A stretch of 64,000 nucleotides of DNA from contig NZ_QDDR01000010.1 of NCBI RefSeq assembly GCF_003075525.1, positions 124,001 through 188,000 on the forward strand. Direction: 5' to 3'. The notes beneath the pieces were generated by a model, which did no database searches, was not told the origin of the DNA, and saw only the letters and a program-made list of their open reading frames with translations. Source of the stretch: Pararhodobacter aggregans. Its GTDB lineage: Bacteria > Pseudomonadota > Alphaproteobacteria > Rhodobacterales > Rhodobacteraceae. Of the stretch, positions 10,061 through 18,658 are shown piece after piece; the first letter of the stretch is position 1; every line of letters starts with the position of its first letter. Made by a program: the position numbers and the translations under genes.

Positions 10061-10949
10061 TAAACTCTCGCCACTCGCCCACACTCATCCCCGAGGACTC
10101 GCGCGTCACCTCTTCACCCTTCAGCATCCGCTTCAACGCGTCAACGGCCTTGCCCGAAAGGTTCACGCCGCCCATCCGGTAATCCTCGAACGCCCCGAAC
10201 GCGAGGGGCACCCAGTCGGCGACCATCTTGGCAATCGCCTCGGCATAGACGCGGATCTCGTATTGGGCGTGGGCATCGGCGCGCAGGCGCAGGAAATGGA
10301 AGAGGTTGTGCAGATCCGTCTTCCAATACCATTGCGTATAGATGTTCATCGGCAGGTTCATCCGCGCCAATTCACGGGCGAGGCCCTGTTGGCCGTCCTG
10401 CGAGAGCATCTCCTCGTAATGGTCGTACATCTGGGCGGCGTCGGATTTCAGCAGCGCCAGCACCCGGGCGGCCTCGGCCCCCTCCAGCACGGCGCCCCGG
10501 CCCTGGTTGTTGACCGTCGATTGGGCGGCCAGTTGGGCGGGTTCGGGGATATAGAACTCGCGGTCCAGAATCGAATAGCGGGCCGAGTATTCGTTGACGT
10601 TGGCGGTGCGGTGGCGGATCCACTGGCGGGCGACGAACACCGGCAGTTTGACGTGGAGTTTCAGCTCGCACATCTCGAAGGGGGTCGAGTGCCAGTGGCG
10701 CATGAGGTAGCGGATCAGCCCCTCGTCGTTGGACACGTGCTTGGTGCCGGCGCCATAGCTGACGCGGGCGGCCTGCACGATGGCCGAATCGTCGCCCATG
10801 TAGTCGATGGCGCGCACGAAGCCGTGGTCCAGCACCGGATGGGCGGTGTAGAGATGCGCCTCCATCCCCGGGGCGACGGCGCGCAGCGTCATCTGGGGCG
10901 TGGCGCGGGCGGCGGCGATCTCGGCCTCTTGCTCGGGGGTGATGGTCAT
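10044..10949 (-). CDS. thyX: FAD-dependent thymidylate synthase ThyX
   Basis: Makes dTMP from dUMP using methylene-tetrahydrofolate, NADPH and FAD, replacing ThyA. The ThyX signature [13 protein letters not shown] is at residues 112-124 (consensus RHRxxSxNExSxR, with Ala at the serine position), preceded by [10 protein letters not shown] and followed by [15 protein letters not shown]; catalytic serine-like and dUMP-binding arginines near [13 protein letters not shown] are present. 301 residues, typical of alphaproteobacterial ThyX. Ribosome-binding GGAGGCCC lies before the ATG. Its stop overlaps the AT-rich gene downstream, an arrangement unlike the usual thyX context. Confidence 0.95.
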   Translation of the reverse strand: MTITPEQEAEIAAARATPQMTLRAVAPGMEAHLYTAHPVLDHGFVRAIDYMGDDSAIVQAARVSYGAGTKHVSNDEGLIRYLMRHWHSTPFEMCELKLHVKLPVFVARQWIRHRTANVNEYSARYSILDREFYIPEPAQLAAQSTVNNQGRGAVLEGAEAARVLALLKSDAAQMYDHYEEMLSQDGQQGLARELARMNLPMNIYTQWYWKTDLHNLFHFLRLRADAHAQYEIRVYAEAIAKMVADWVPLAFGAFEDYRMGGVNLSGKAVDALKRMLKGEEVTRESSGMSVGEWREFKGVWE

Positions 10950-11036
10950 GGCGGGCCTCCTGGGGGATTCGGGTTGGTCCCTCTATAGCATCCGCGCGGG
11001 GGAGGCACGCAACATGATGGGTGTCGCGGAAAGCCC

Positions 11037-11064
11037 CTGACAAACGCTTGCGGCGGGTTATGTT
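11037..11064 (+). promoter_or_regulatory. Candidate promoter of gloA
   Basis: CTGACA (11037-11042), 16-nt spacer, TATGTT (11059-11064), placed 26 nt before the start codon with GGAGGGG at 11081-11087 between. The match to sigma70 elements is fair. Confidence 0.45.
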
Positions 11065-11090
11065 GGGGGAAAGCAACATCGGAGGGGCGC

Positions 11091-11519
11091 ATGGGCCTGA
11101 CTTATCTGCACACAATGGTCCGGGTGAAGGATCTGGAGGCCTCGATGGCCTTCTACCGGCTGCTGGGTCTCGAGGAGACGCGGCGGATGGACAGCGAGAA
11201 GGGCCGCTTCTCGCTGGTCTTCATGGCCCCGCCCGGCCAGCCGGAATGCCCGGTCGAGCTGACCTATAACTGGGACGGGGACGAGGGGCTGCCCTCGGAC
11301 AGCCGCCACTTCGGGCATCTGGCCTACCGGACGGACGACATCTATGCGCTGTGCCAGCACCTGATGGACAACGGCGTCACCATCAACCGGCCGCCGCGGG
11401 ACGGGCATATGGCCTTCGTGCGCAGCCCCGACAACGTGTCGGTGGAGCTGCTGCAGGCGGGCGATGCGCTGGCCCCGGCCGAGCCCTGGGCCTCGATGCC
11501 CAATACCGGGCATTGGTGA
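11091..11519 (+). CDS. gloA: Lactoylglutathione lyase (glyoxalase I)
   Basis: Isomerises the hemithioacetal of methylglyoxal and glutathione to lactoylglutathione. 142 residues in the VOC fold. The four metal ligands of GlxI can be placed: His in YLHTMVRV (residue 7), Glu in VELTYNW (about 56), His in FGHLAYRTDD (about 72) and Glu in NVSVELLQ (about 121). The C-terminal tail is slightly extended. A good ribosome-binding site GGAGGGG precedes the ATG. A 3'-end repeat core follows 21 nt after the stop. Confidence 0.92.
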   Translation: MGLTYLHTMVRVKDLEASMAFYRLLGLEETRRMDSEKGRFSLVFMAPPGQPECPVELTYNWDGDEGLPSDSRHFGHLAYRTDDIYALCQHLMDNGVTINRPPRDGHMAFVRSPDNVSVELLQAGDALAPAEPWASMPNTGHW

Positions 11520-11522
11520 GGG

Positions 11523-12275
11523 ATGGCCCCGGGCGCAAGGCGTATTTGGGGCAGAATGAAGCGGCGCGCGCGGGGCCTGGGGCCTGGCGCGCGCTTTTTG
11601 CTGGCGGGGGTGCTGGCGGCGGCTCCGGCCGGGGCGCAGGAATGTCGGCTGGCGCTGGTGCTGGCCTTCGACGTCTCGGCCTCGGTCGATCAGCGGGAAT
11701 ACCGGCTGATGATGGAGGGCACGGCGGCGGCGCTCAGGGCGCCCGAGGTGCAGGCGGCGGCGCTCAGCGGGGCGCCGGTGGCGCTGGCGGCCTATGTCTG
11801 GGCCGGGCGGCGCGAACAGGCGATCGCGGCGGATTGGCGGGTGATCCAGAGCGCCACGGATCTGGCGGAGCTGGCGGACCGGCTGGCGGGGTTTCCGCGG
11901 CCCTCGGGCGATCCGCTGGGCATCTGGTCGGGGCGCACCGGGGTCGGTGCGGCGCTGGCAGCGGGCGGGCGGCTGCTGGAGCGGGCGCCGGATTGCGAGG
12001 CGCAGGTCATCGACCTGGCGGGTGACGGGCAGAACAACGACGGGCCGGAAACGGTGCGCTTCGAGGCGGTGACGGTCAACGCGCTGGCGGTGGCCGGCAA
12101 CATGCCGCTCGATTACGACGGGGCGGTGGACGGGCTCGCGCGCTGGTACGCCGAGAACGTCCTGCAGGGGCCGGGCGCCTTCGTGCTGGAGGCGCAGGGC
12201 TACGAGGATTTCGCGCGGGCCATGCGGATCAAGCTGGAGCGCGAGTTTCGGCCGCTGCTGCTGGGGGCGCTGTAG
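11523..12275 (+). CDS. DUF1194 family secreted protein (von Willebrand A-like)
   Basis: A periplasmic protein of up to 250 residues. A signal peptide (MKRR..., hydrophobic FLLAGVLAAAPAGAQ, cleavage after AGAQ) is followed by ALVLAFDVSASVDQREYRLMMEGTAAALR, a DxSxS MIDAS-like motif and the opening of DUF1194, and later VIDLAGDGQNNDG and GAFVLEAQGYEDFARAMRIKLEREF, typical of its end. Two starts are possible: ATG 11523 directly after gloA, or ATG 11556, which gives a better signal peptide but lies inside a dispersed repeat. Function unknown; metal-dependent protein binding is a reasonable guess from the fold. Confidence 0.85.
   Translation: MAPGARRIWGRMKRRARGLGPGARFLLAGVLAAAPAGAQECRLALVLAFDVSASVDQREYRLMMEGTAAALRAPEVQAAALSGAPVALAAYVWAGRREQAIAADWRVIQSATDLAELADRLAGFPRPSGDPLGIWSGRTGVGAALAAGGRLLERAPDCEAQVIDLAGDGQNNDGPETVRFEAVTVNALAVAGNMPLDYDGAVDGLARWYAENVLQGPGAFVLEAQGYEDFARAMRIKLEREFRPLLLGAL
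11541..11561 (+). repeat. 3'-end repeat core, GTATTTGGGGCAGAATGAAG subtype
   Basis: CGTATTTGGGGCAGAATGAA plus G is the exact reverse complement of 46171-46191 and close to 60509-60529. It follows the gloA stop and reads in the same direction. GGCCCC upstream (11525-11530) can pair with GGGGC of the core, putting TATTT in the loop. The ATG at 11556 inside the repeat may serve as start of the next gene. Confidence 0.8.
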
Positions 12276-12281
12276 CGGCGG

Positions 12282-12309
12282 GTAGGATGGGCAATCCTGC
12301 CCATCCTGC
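12282..12309 (+). repeat. REP-like palindrome R4
   Basis: GTAGGATGGGCAATCC then TGCCCATCCTGC: 10-bp stem (12284-12293 with 12298-12307), 4-nt loop. The first 15 bases are identical to R5, exactly 1000 bp away on the other side of the EamA gene. Same GTAGGRTG head as R1-R3. Confidence 0.85.
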
Positions 12310-12317
12310 GCCAGCCC

Positions 12318-13208
12318 TCAGCGGGGCGGACGGCTCATGACATGGGCCATGACGGCGATGGCGCTGCCCGAAACCAGGATCAGCCCCATGCCCGCCAGCG
12401 TCACCGTATCGGGGATATGGCCGAAAAGGCTCCATCCCATCAGCGTGGCCCAGACGAAATGCAGGTAATTGACCGGCGCGATCAGCGAGGTCGGCGCCTC
12501 GCGGTACGCCATGCCGAAGAGGAAATGCCCCAGCGTGAAGATCGCCCCCAGCGCCGCCATCATCAGCGCGTCGGTGAGATCCGGCAGGGGCGCGTCCAGG
12601 GTCGGCAGCGCCGCGACGAGGAAGAAGCTGGCGCCGATCGCATTGACCCAGAAGAGCAGCGCCAGCGGCGTCTCGGTCCGGGTCAGCACCCGGGTCATCA
12701 GGTGAAAGACCGTGTTGCTGGCGGCCAGCAGCAGCGCCAGCCCCACGCCCGCCGGGTTCAGCGCCGATCCCGGCCGCACGATCAGGAGCACTCCGGCAAA
12801 GCCCAGCGCTGCCAGCACCCAGCCGGTGCGGGTGACCGTCTCGCCCAGCAGCGGCACGGCCAGCGCCATCACCGCGAAGGGCGCGAGATACATGATGGCG
12901 ATGGTCTCGCCCACCGGCAGCAGCCTCAGCGTGTAGCCGATGACCAGCGTGGCAAGCGTCAGGATCAGCGCCCGGATCCCCACCAGCACCGGCCGCTTCA
13001 CGGTCCAGAGCAGGCGCCCGGCCCTTGGTGCGACGAAGATCAGCAGGATCAGGAGGCCGACGCCATAGCGCACGGCGGCGATGCGCTCGACCGGGTGGCG
13101 TTCGGTCAGGACCTTGGTCAGCGTGTCGCCGGCGGCGAAGAGGAACACGGCCGAAACCGCAAGGCCGATGCCCAGCAGGAGGCGGGCGGCAGGAGGGGCG
13201 GCGGTCAC
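12318..13208 (-). CDS. EamA/DMT family transporter
   Basis: A 296-residue inner-membrane protein with ten predicted helices in two EamA halves: the first includes LLLGIGLAVSAVFLFAAGDTL and ETIAIMYLAPFAVMALAVPLLGE, the second LLFWVNAIGASFFLVA to AGMGLILVSGSAIAVM. The conserved LAPFxxxxxAxxxLGE motif of drug/metabolite exporters is present. GTG 13208 is chosen as start: the protein begins VTAAPPAARLLLG, with GAGG five bases upstream; the open frame continues upstream without an ATG in a suitable place. It stands between two REP-like palindromes. Substrate unknown. Confidence 0.85.
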   Translation of the reverse strand: MTAAPPAARLLLGIGLAVSAVFLFAAGDTLTKVLTERHPVERIAAVRYGVGLLILLIFVAPRAGRLLWTVKRPVLVGIRALILTLATLVIGYTLRLLPVGETIAIMYLAPFAVMALAVPLLGETVTRTGWVLAALGFAGVLLIVRPGSALNPAGVGLALLLAASNTVFHLMTRVLTRTETPLALLFWVNAIGASFFLVAALPTLDAPLPDLTDALMMAALGAIFTLGHFLFGMAYREAPTSLIAPVNYLHFVWATLMGWSLFGHIPDTVTLAGMGLILVSGSAIAVMAHVMSRPPR

Positions 13209-13281
13209 GGGGGCCTCGGGGCAAGGGATCTTCCTCGCCGGGTTAGGGGGTTCCGCGGCGCTTGTCGAGCGCGGGCGGCCG

Positions 13282-13309
13282 GTAGGATGGGCAATATTGC
13301 CCATCCTAC
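13282..13309. repeat. REP-like palindrome R5 (28-bp perfect)
   Basis: GTAGGATGGGCAAT joined to ATTGCCCATCCTAC, a perfect 28-bp palindrome in the gap between the start of the EamA gene and the end of the DUF2254 gene. Shares its left half with R4. Confidence 0.9.
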
Positions 13310-13321
13310 GGGGGGCGGCGC

Positions 13322-14542
13322 TCAGGCCTCGGGCGGCAGGCGGGCGGTGTCGGCCTCGAGCCTGAGCGCGGCCTCGGCATGGGCGCGGGCGCGGGTCTGC
13401 ATGGCGCGCGCCGCCTCGGCCAGGCGGCCCTCGGGCGCCTGGCCCAGCGCCGTCAGCGCCTCGAGCAGATGGCCCGCGACCTCCAGCATCGGCGCGCCGT
13501 CGCGGGCGATGGCAGCGAAGGCGGCCTCGATCAGTTCCGGCGGGGTCCAGGGGTGGACGAAGACCCCCGGCCCCTCGACCGCGTCGCTTTTCGAGGCCTG
13601 CGCCCAGTCCCAGAGCAGCCGTTCCAGGCGCGAGACGACTTCGATGGCGGTCCCCGGGTCGTTGACCGCGGGCGACAGCGCGCGTGAGGCGATCTCGGAC
13701 AGCACGGTCAGCGCGAAGGCCGGGTCCTGTTCGAAGGTCCGGGTGTCGCCGATGACGAAGCAATCGAGCATCGCCTCGTCGCTGGCCGTATCCCCCTGCC
13801 CTGCCGGCACCTGCAGGAACGGTGCCCCGCGCAGGATCTGCTGGCCGGGCCGTCTGAGCACCCAGACCGGCCCCGGCGCGCAGCGAGCGAGGCCCTGCAC
13901 GTCGATCACCTGCAACACCCCCGAGCGGGGCGCGGCGATGGTGCGGGCATCGTCTGGCAGCACGGTGTCGGGACCGATCGGGCTGGCGCCCAGCGCCGGT
14001 TTGTGGCGGTGGCGTTTCAGGGCGCTGCGGGCCTGATCCTCGGCCCGGGCCAGCGCGTCGCGCAGCGTGCCGAGCGTGGTCAGATGGGCGATCCAGCGCA
14101 ACAGCGCCAGCACCACCGCGCCGGTCACCGCCAGGGTGACGCCCAGGACCAGCGCCGCGCCCGAATCGAAGCCCGCCTGGAACAGGATCAGCGCGGTCAG
14201 CGCATAGACGAAGGCACCGATGAAGATGCCCAGCACGTTATGGGTCAGCCCGTCCTCGAGCATCAGGTCCAGCACCCGGGGCGTCGCGTTCTGCAGCGCC
14301 GACCGGTGGGTCTGCACCATGATCCCCAGCGAGAAGGTCGAGACCGCCAGCATCGAGGAGGCGAGGATCTCCAGCACCGGCAGCACGGCCTCGGCGTCGA
14401 TCCGTTCTTCCAGCCAATCGGGCACCAGCGGCGCCGCGAGATGGGCGGCGATGACCGCGAGGAAAGCGAGGACCGCGAAAAGCGCGACCCTCAGCCAGAG
14501 CGCATGGGCAAGGCGCCTCAGCCAGACGAAGAGTCTGAACAT
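13322..14542 (-). CDS. DUF2254 family membrane protein
   Basis: A 406-residue predicted inner-membrane protein. Two N-terminal helices ([46 protein letters not shown]) and a second pair ([42 protein letters not shown]) are followed by a soluble C-terminal half with the family stretches RSGVLQVID and [24 protein letters not shown], the latter highly characteristic of DUF2254. Function unknown. It lies 35 nt upstream of and parallel to nothing on its 3' side except palindrome R5; the HMA-domain gene precedes it on the same strand by 8 nt and may share its transcript. Confidence 0.9.
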   Translation of the reverse strand: MFRLFVWLRRLAHALWLRVALFAVLAFLAVIAAHLAAPLVPDWLEERIDAEAVLPVLEILASSMLAVSTFSLGIMVQTHRSALQNATPRVLDLMLEDGLTHNVLGIFIGAFVYALTALILFQAGFDSGAALVLGVTLAVTGAVVLALLRWIAHLTTLGTLRDALARAEDQARSALKRHRHKPALGASPIGPDTVLPDDARTIAAPRSGVLQVIDVQGLARCAPGPVWVLRRPGQQILRGAPFLQVPAGQGDTASDEAMLDCFVIGDTRTFEQDPAFALTVLSEIASRALSPAVNDPGTAIEVVSRLERLLWDWAQASKSDAVEGPGVFVHPWTPPELIEAAFAAIARDGAPMLEVAGHLLEALTALGQAPEGRLAEAARAMQTRARAHAEAALRLEADTARLPPEA

Positions 14543-14549
14543 TCCGGCG

Positions 14550-14750
14550 TCAGACCGGCTCGGCCGGGAAGCCGATCCGGTCGAGCGCGGCGATCACCGC
14601 CTCGGGCGTGGCCTCGCCGCTCACGGTGACGCGACGCTGGCTCATGTCGAAATCGGCCTTGGCGCCAAGCGGCGTCACCGCCGAATCGATCGAGGCGCGG
14701 CAATGGCCGCAGCTCATGTCGGGGACGGAAAGGGTGAAGTGCCGGGTCAT
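14550..14750 (-). CDS. Heavy-metal-associated (HMA) domain protein, CopZ-like
   Basis: A 66-residue ferredoxin-like metallochaperone. MSCGHC (Cys14 and Cys17) is the MxCxxC copper-binding loop, and the chain ends in the expected [23 protein letters not shown] directly precedes the ATG. Probably carries Cu(I) to an export ATPase, but no such ATPase is in the window; the neighbour downstream is a DUF2254 protein. Confidence 0.9.
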   Translation of the reverse strand: MTRHFTLSVPDMSCGHCRASIDSAVTPLGAKADFDMSQRRVTVSGEATPEAVIAALDRIGFPAEPV

Positions 14751-14856
14751 GGAAACCTCCTGTGATCGCCTGACGGAACGCCTTGCCCCGGTCCCTGTCA
14801 AGTCTTCCACCCAGTGGAACGCGGCGCGGGGCCGCAGGGTTCCGCCCCCTCCGCCC

Positions 14857-15693
14857 TCAGCCGCCGAAGGCCCGGTCGAGGCAATCCTGCGCCGCATCGG
14901 CCATGGCCTGCGAGGCGGGCCAGGGCAGGCCCGGCAGCAGGGTGACGCCCTCGGGCGGCTCGGCATCCTCGGCCGCGAGGTCGGCCAGCAGCGCGAAGGC
15001 CTCGGCCGCCTCGCTCTCGGCCGCGGCGGGCGGAGGGGCGAGGCCGCTGACGGCAATGCGCTGGCCCTCCAGCACCGGCGCGGCGGCGATGAGGGTGGCG
15101 GACAGCGCCTCCCAGGCCTGGGGATCGGCGTGCAGCGTGCTGACCGGGCAAAGGGCGCGGGCGATGTCCAGATCGAAGGTCACGAGGTAATCGTACAGCG
15201 CCCCGGGCAGGGCCGGATCGACCTGCAGCCACAGACGGATCATCGGGATCGTGGTCTCGGCAATGGTCGCCTCGCGCGTGGTCATCAGCCGCCCGTCCTG
15301 GCGGAACAGGGTCCAGGGCGCGCCGTCGAGCGCCAGCAGCGGCCAGAGCGGCGCCACCTCCTCCCCGGCGAAGGGCGAGGCATTGGCGCCGTCGGGCTCG
15401 ATCCCGATCTCGAAACTGTTGCCGCGGAAGGCGCCCGAGGCGGTGGGGATCGGCAGCACGCAGCCCGGCGCCGCGGGCTGCGCCCCGCAATCGCCGGCCG
15501 GCGCCCGCCAGGTGACCGAGGTCGCGCGGTCACCGGCGATGGTCAGCACCTCGATATGGCCGGGCAGCACGCCCAGCATGTCGCCGATGGCCATCCAGGT
15601 GCCCTCGATCCGGGCGCCCTCGGAGGCGGCAAAGGCAGGGGTCGCGGCGCCGAGAAGCGCGGCGAAGGTCAGGGAAGGGGTGAGTCGCGGCAT
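14857..15693 (-). CDS. Secreted hypothetical protein
   Basis: 278 residues with a clear Sec signal peptide ([22 protein letters not shown], cleavage after AFA). The mature part has four cysteines in two likely disulfide pairs (GDCGAQ/PGCVLP near residues 68-78, and LCPVS/QDCLDRA late) and a beta-rich first half ([28 protein letters not shown]). I do not recognise a named family. It is read away from pyrE, so the two genes are divergent and share the 100-bp gap. Periplasmic location is the only safe statement. Confidence 0.75.
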   Translation of the reverse strand: MPRLTPSLTFAALLGAATPAFAASEGARIEGTWMAIGDMLGVLPGHIEVLTIAGDRATSVTWRAPAGDCGAQPAAPGCVLPIPTASGAFRGNSFEIGIEPDGANASPFAGEEVAPLWPLLALDGAPWTLFRQDGRLMTTREATIAETTIPMIRLWLQVDPALPGALYDYLVTFDLDIARALCPVSTLHADPQAWEALSATLIAAAPVLEGQRIAVSGLAPPPAAAESEAAEAFALLADLAAEDAEPPEGVTLLPGLPWPASQAMADAAQDCLDRAFGG

Positions 15694-15795
15694 GGGGCCT
15701 CCTGTTCGGGCCGTGATAGCAGCGCGCGCGATTGTCAGCGATGGCGTTTGCCGCTAGGACGCCGGGAATCCCCAAACTGCCGCAGGAGTGACCCG

Positions 15796-16467
15796 ATGAT
15801 CCCGACCTCGCATATCGAACCGGCCGTCATGGCGCGCCTTGCGGCGCGGATGCTCCTGGACATCGGCGCCGTGCATTTCAACGCGCGCGACCCTTTCACC
15901 CATGCCTCGGGCAACAAGGCGCCGACCTATGTCGATTGCCGCAAACTGATCTCGTACCCGCGGATCCGCGCGACGCTGATGGATTTCCTGGTGGCGAAGG
16001 TGATGGGCGCGGCCGGGTTCGAGGCTTTCGACAACATCGCCGGCGGCGAGACGGCGGGCATTCCCTTCGCCGCGCTGGTGGCTGACCGCATGGCGCTGCC
16101 GATGACCTATGTGCGCAAGAAGCCCAAGGGCTACGGGCGCAACGCCCGGATCGAGGGGGTGATGACCGAGGGCCAGCGGGTGCTGCTGGTCGAGGACATG
16201 ACCACCGACGGCGGCTCGAAACTCTCCTTCGTCGATGCGATCCGCGACACCGGGGCGAGCTGCGCGCATACGGCGGTGATCTTCTATTACGACATCTACC
16301 CCGAGACAGTGACCCGGCTGGGCGATCACGGCGTGTCGCTGCATTACCTCTGCACCTGGTGGGACGTGCTGGCCGAAGCCCGCGCCCGCGGCGATTTCGA
16401 CACCGAGACGCTGGATTCGGTCGAGGCCTATCTGCGCGCGCCGAAGAGCTGGACGCCGCCCGCCTGA
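15796..16467 (+). CDS. pyrE: Orotate phosphoribosyltransferase
   Basis: Joins orotate to PRPP to give OMP in pyrimidine synthesis. 223 residues. The PRPP-binding loop [13 protein letters not shown] is at about 132-144; the substrate side includes [22 protein letters not shown] and [19 protein letters not shown], the flexible catalytic loop region. ATG 15796 follows GGAG at 15784-15787. A composite 3'-end element begins four bases after its stop. Confidence 0.95.
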   Translation: MIPTSHIEPAVMARLAARMLLDIGAVHFNARDPFTHASGNKAPTYVDCRKLISYPRIRATLMDFLVAKVMGAAGFEAFDNIAGGETAGIPFAALVADRMALPMTYVRKKPKGYGRNARIEGVMTEGQRVLLVEDMTTDGGSKLSFVDAIRDTGASCAHTAVIFYYDIYPETVTRLGDHGVSLHYLCTWWDVLAEARARGDFDTETLDSVEAYLRAPKSWTPPA

Positions 16468-16471
16468 GCGG

Positions 16472-16587
16472 TTTCGCCCTCGGCTGCGCCTGCGGGCGAC
16501 CAACGGCGCGGCAGAGCCGCGCCGACAGGGGGGCGCTGCCCCCCTCGGCCTGCGGCCTCACCCCCCGGGATATTTGCAGAACGAAGA
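16472..16587 (+). repeat. Composite 3'-end element behind pyrE
   Basis: Starts four bases after the pyrE stop with TTTCGCCCTCG (16472-16482), then GGGCGACCA, a hairpin GGCGCGGC-aga-GCCGCGCC (16505-16523), a second hairpin AGGGGGGC-gct-GCCCCCCT (16527-16545) and the core CCCCCCGGGATATTTGCAGA...GAAGA (16561-16587). The same parts in the same order follow the amidase gene, and most follow sdaA. Behaves as a terminator-like module. Confidence 0.8.
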
Positions 16588-16734
16588 GGGACGGGGCGGC
16601 GCGGGCGTACACGGCGGGGCGACGATAGGGACGCGCGCCGGAAGAGCTCGAGGCGCGACACACCTCCGGGTCGCGAGGCTCCCTTTCTCAGAGGCGCGCG
16701 GGCGCTGCCCTGCGTTAACGCCTGATTAACCCGC

Positions 16735-16805
16735 ATCTTCGTTCTGCAAATATCCTCGGGGGGTGAATTGGCCCTCGGGCCAAGAGGGGGGCAGAAGGCC
16801 CCCCT
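16735..16805 (-). repeat. Composite 3'-end element, orphan copy upstream of dnaB
   Basis: Core ATCTTCGTTCTGCAAATATCC (first 20 bases 16735-16754) then GGGGGGTGAATTGGCC, hairpins TTGGCC-ctcg-GGCCAA (16768-16783) and AGGGGGGC-agaag-GCCCCCCT (16785-16805). About 60 bases match 62061-62121 almost base for base. It reads leftward, as if ending a minus-strand gene that is not there; it faces the pyrE element, with GTTAACGCCTGATTAACC between them. Confidence 0.8.
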
Positions 16806-16835
16806 TCCCTGACCACCGGCCGGGCGCGACCGGAC

Positions 16836-16844
16836 TTATCCACA
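16836..16844 (+). promoter_or_regulatory. Perfect DnaA box upstream of dnaB
   Basis: TTATCCACA, the consensus DnaA-binding site, lies 184 bp before the dnaB start. Downstream, CCCCCGCTTAT (16852-16862) and ATAAGGGGG (about 16900-16908) form an imperfect long-loop inverted repeat. The rest of 16588-17019 holds no credible gene. Confidence 0.6.
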
Positions 16845-17019
16845 GCACCGTCCCCCGCTTATTTGCCCTGGCCGATTGTCGCGGAGGGTCGCATTTGCGA
16901 TAAGGGGGCACGGTGCCGCCGGACCTCCGCCCCTTCCGGGCCCCGGACCGCCGGGCGCCGTCGCCCTGTTCCGTGCCCGCGCCCCACCGCGTTTGCCGCC
17001 CCCTGCCCCGGACCCGCCC

Positions 17020-18522
17020 ATGACCGAGATCGCCGCCCTTCGCCCCGCCGCCCCGCAAGGCTCCGACACGACGGCGGCCGCCGAGGTCCTGCCGCATAAC
17101 GTCGAGGCCGAGCAGCAGCTTCTGGGCGCGATCCTGACCAACAATGATGTCTATGACCGCATCTCCTCGCTGGTGAAGCCCGACCATTTCTTCGAGCCCG
17201 TGCACCGGCGCATCTTTGAAATCGCCGCGGCGCGGATCCAGAAGAACGCGCTGGCCTCGCCGGTGACGCTCAAGGCCTTCATGGACGACGATGCCGGGCT
17301 GAAGGAGCTGGGGGGCGCGGCCTACCTCGCGCGGATCGCGGGCGCCGCCGTCGCCTCCTATGCCGCGCGCGATTACGCGCAGATGATCTACGACCTGGCC
17401 GTCCGGCGCGAGCTGATCCAGCTGGGCCGCGACATCGCCGCCCGCGCCGCCACCGTCGAGGTCAAGGACGAACCCAAGGAGCAGATCGTCGCCGCCGAGC
17501 AGGCGCTCTACAAGCTGGGCGAGCAGGGCGTGGCGGAGAAGGGTTTCCAATCCTTCCTGCGCGCGGTGACCGAGGCGGTGAATGTCGCCGCCGCCGCCTA
17601 TCAGCGGGACGGCGGGCTGGCGGGCATCTCGACGGGCCTGGTCGATCTGGACAAGAAACTGGGCGGTCTGCACCCTTCGGACCTCATCATCCTTGCCGGA
17701 CGGCCCTCGATGGGCAAGACCTCGCTCGCCACCAACATCGCCTTCAACATCGCCAAGGCCTACAAGCGCGGCATCCGCCATGACGGGCAGGAGGGCGCGG
17801 TGAACGGCGGCGCGGTGGGGTTCTTCAGCCTCGAGATGTCGGCCGACCAGCTGGCGGCGCGGATCCTGTCCGAGGCGGCCGAGGTCCCCTCGGAACAGAT
17901 CCGCCGCGGCGACATGTCCGAGGAGGAATTCCGCCGCTTCGTCGAGGTGGCGAAAACGCTGGAGAATTGCCCGCTCTACATCGACGACACCCCCGCCCTG
18001 CCGATTTCGCAGGTGGCGGCGCGGGCGCGGCGGCTCAAGCGGACGCATGGGCTGGACGTGCTGATGGTCGACTATCTGCAACTGCTGCGGGGCTCGTCCA
18101 AGGAAAGCCGGGTGCAGGAGGTGTCCGAGATCACCCAGGGCCTCAAGGCCATCGCCAAGGAGCTGAACATCCCTGTTATCGCCCTCTCGCAGCTCAGCCG
18201 CGCCGTGGAAAGCCGCGACGACAAGCGGCCGCAGCTGTCGGACCTGCGCGAATCGGGCTCGATCGAGCAGGACGCCGACGTGGTGATGTTCGTGTTCCGC
18301 GAGGAATATTACCGCGAGCGCGAGAAGCCCTCGGACCACGATCTCGACGCCATGGCCAAGTGGCAGGAGATCATGGAGCGCGCCCATGGCAAGGCCGAGG
18401 TGATCATCGGCAAGCAGCGGCACGGGCCGATCGGCACGGTCGAGCTGAGCTTCGAGGGGCGCTTCACCCGCTTCGGCAATCTGGTGCAGAGCTGGCAGCA
18501 GGACAGCGGGCCGGAATACTGA
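17020..18522 (+). CDS. dnaB: Replicative DNA helicase DnaB
   Basis: Hexameric 5'-3' helicase of the replication fork. 500 residues: an N-terminal primase-interacting domain (LPHNVEAEQQLLGAILTNNDVYDRISSL, residues about 24-51) and a RecA-like motor with Walker A GRPSMGKTS near 227-235, Walker B LMVDYLQLL near 348-356, and arginine-finger region KQRHGPIGTVELSFEGRFTRF at the end. ATG 17020 gives the normal N-terminus; the frame stays open further upstream but without family similarity. A strong intrinsic terminator follows 18 bases after the stop, and a DnaA box lies upstream. Confidence 0.96.
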   Translation: MTEIAALRPAAPQGSDTTAAAEVLPHNVEAEQQLLGAILTNNDVYDRISSLVKPDHFFEPVHRRIFEIAAARIQKNALASPVTLKAFMDDDAGLKELGGAAYLARIAGAAVASYAARDYAQMIYDLAVRRELIQLGRDIAARAATVEVKDEPKEQIVAAEQALYKLGEQGVAEKGFQSFLRAVTEAVNVAAAAYQRDGGLAGISTGLVDLDKKLGGLHPSDLIILAGRPSMGKTSLATNIAFNIAKAYKRGIRHDGQEGAVNGGAVGFFSLEMSADQLAARILSEAAEVPSEQIRRGDMSEEEFRRFVEVAKTLENCPLYIDDTPALPISQVAARARRLKRTHGLDVLMVDYLQLLRGSSKESRVQEVSEITQGLKAIAKELNIPVIALSQLSRAVESRDDKRPQLSDLRESGSIEQDADVVMFVFREEYYREREKPSDHDLDAMAKWQEIMERAHGKAEVIIGKQRHGPIGTVELSFEGRFTRFGNLVQSWQQDSGPEY

Positions 18523-18540
18523 CGCCCCCTTCCCCGACGC

Positions 18541-18577
18541 AAAAGGGGCGCAAGCTGGCTGCTTGCGCCCCTTTTCT
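18541..18577 (+). terminator. Rho-independent terminator of dnaB
   Basis: AAAAGGGGCGCAAGC (18541-18555), 5-nt loop, GCTTGCGCCCCTTTT (18561-18575): a perfect 15-bp stem whose end supplies the U-run. The A-run makes it bidirectional in principle. Confidence 0.95.
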
Positions 18578-18599
18578 CATGCCGCGCACCTGTAGCCGG

Positions 18600-18652
18600 A
18601 AGGCGGGGGCCGCAGGCGGGGTGGGCGGGCGGGAGCCTGCGGCCCCCGCCTT
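18600..18652 (-). terminator. Long hairpin behind pyrG
   Basis: AAGGCGGGGGCCGCAGGC (18600-18617) pairs perfectly with 18635-18652, an 18-bp stem with a 17-nt loop, seven bases after the pyrG stop. No U-run follows on the minus strand; it could protect the transcript end or terminate with help. Confidence 0.65.
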
Positions 18653-18658
18653 ACGGCC

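Noticed and set aside
16588-17019. N-terminal extension of dnaB from ATG-like codons upstream of 17020.
   Set aside because: The upstream translation is Pro/Arg-rich without DnaB similarity; the family start fits MTEIAAL at 17020.
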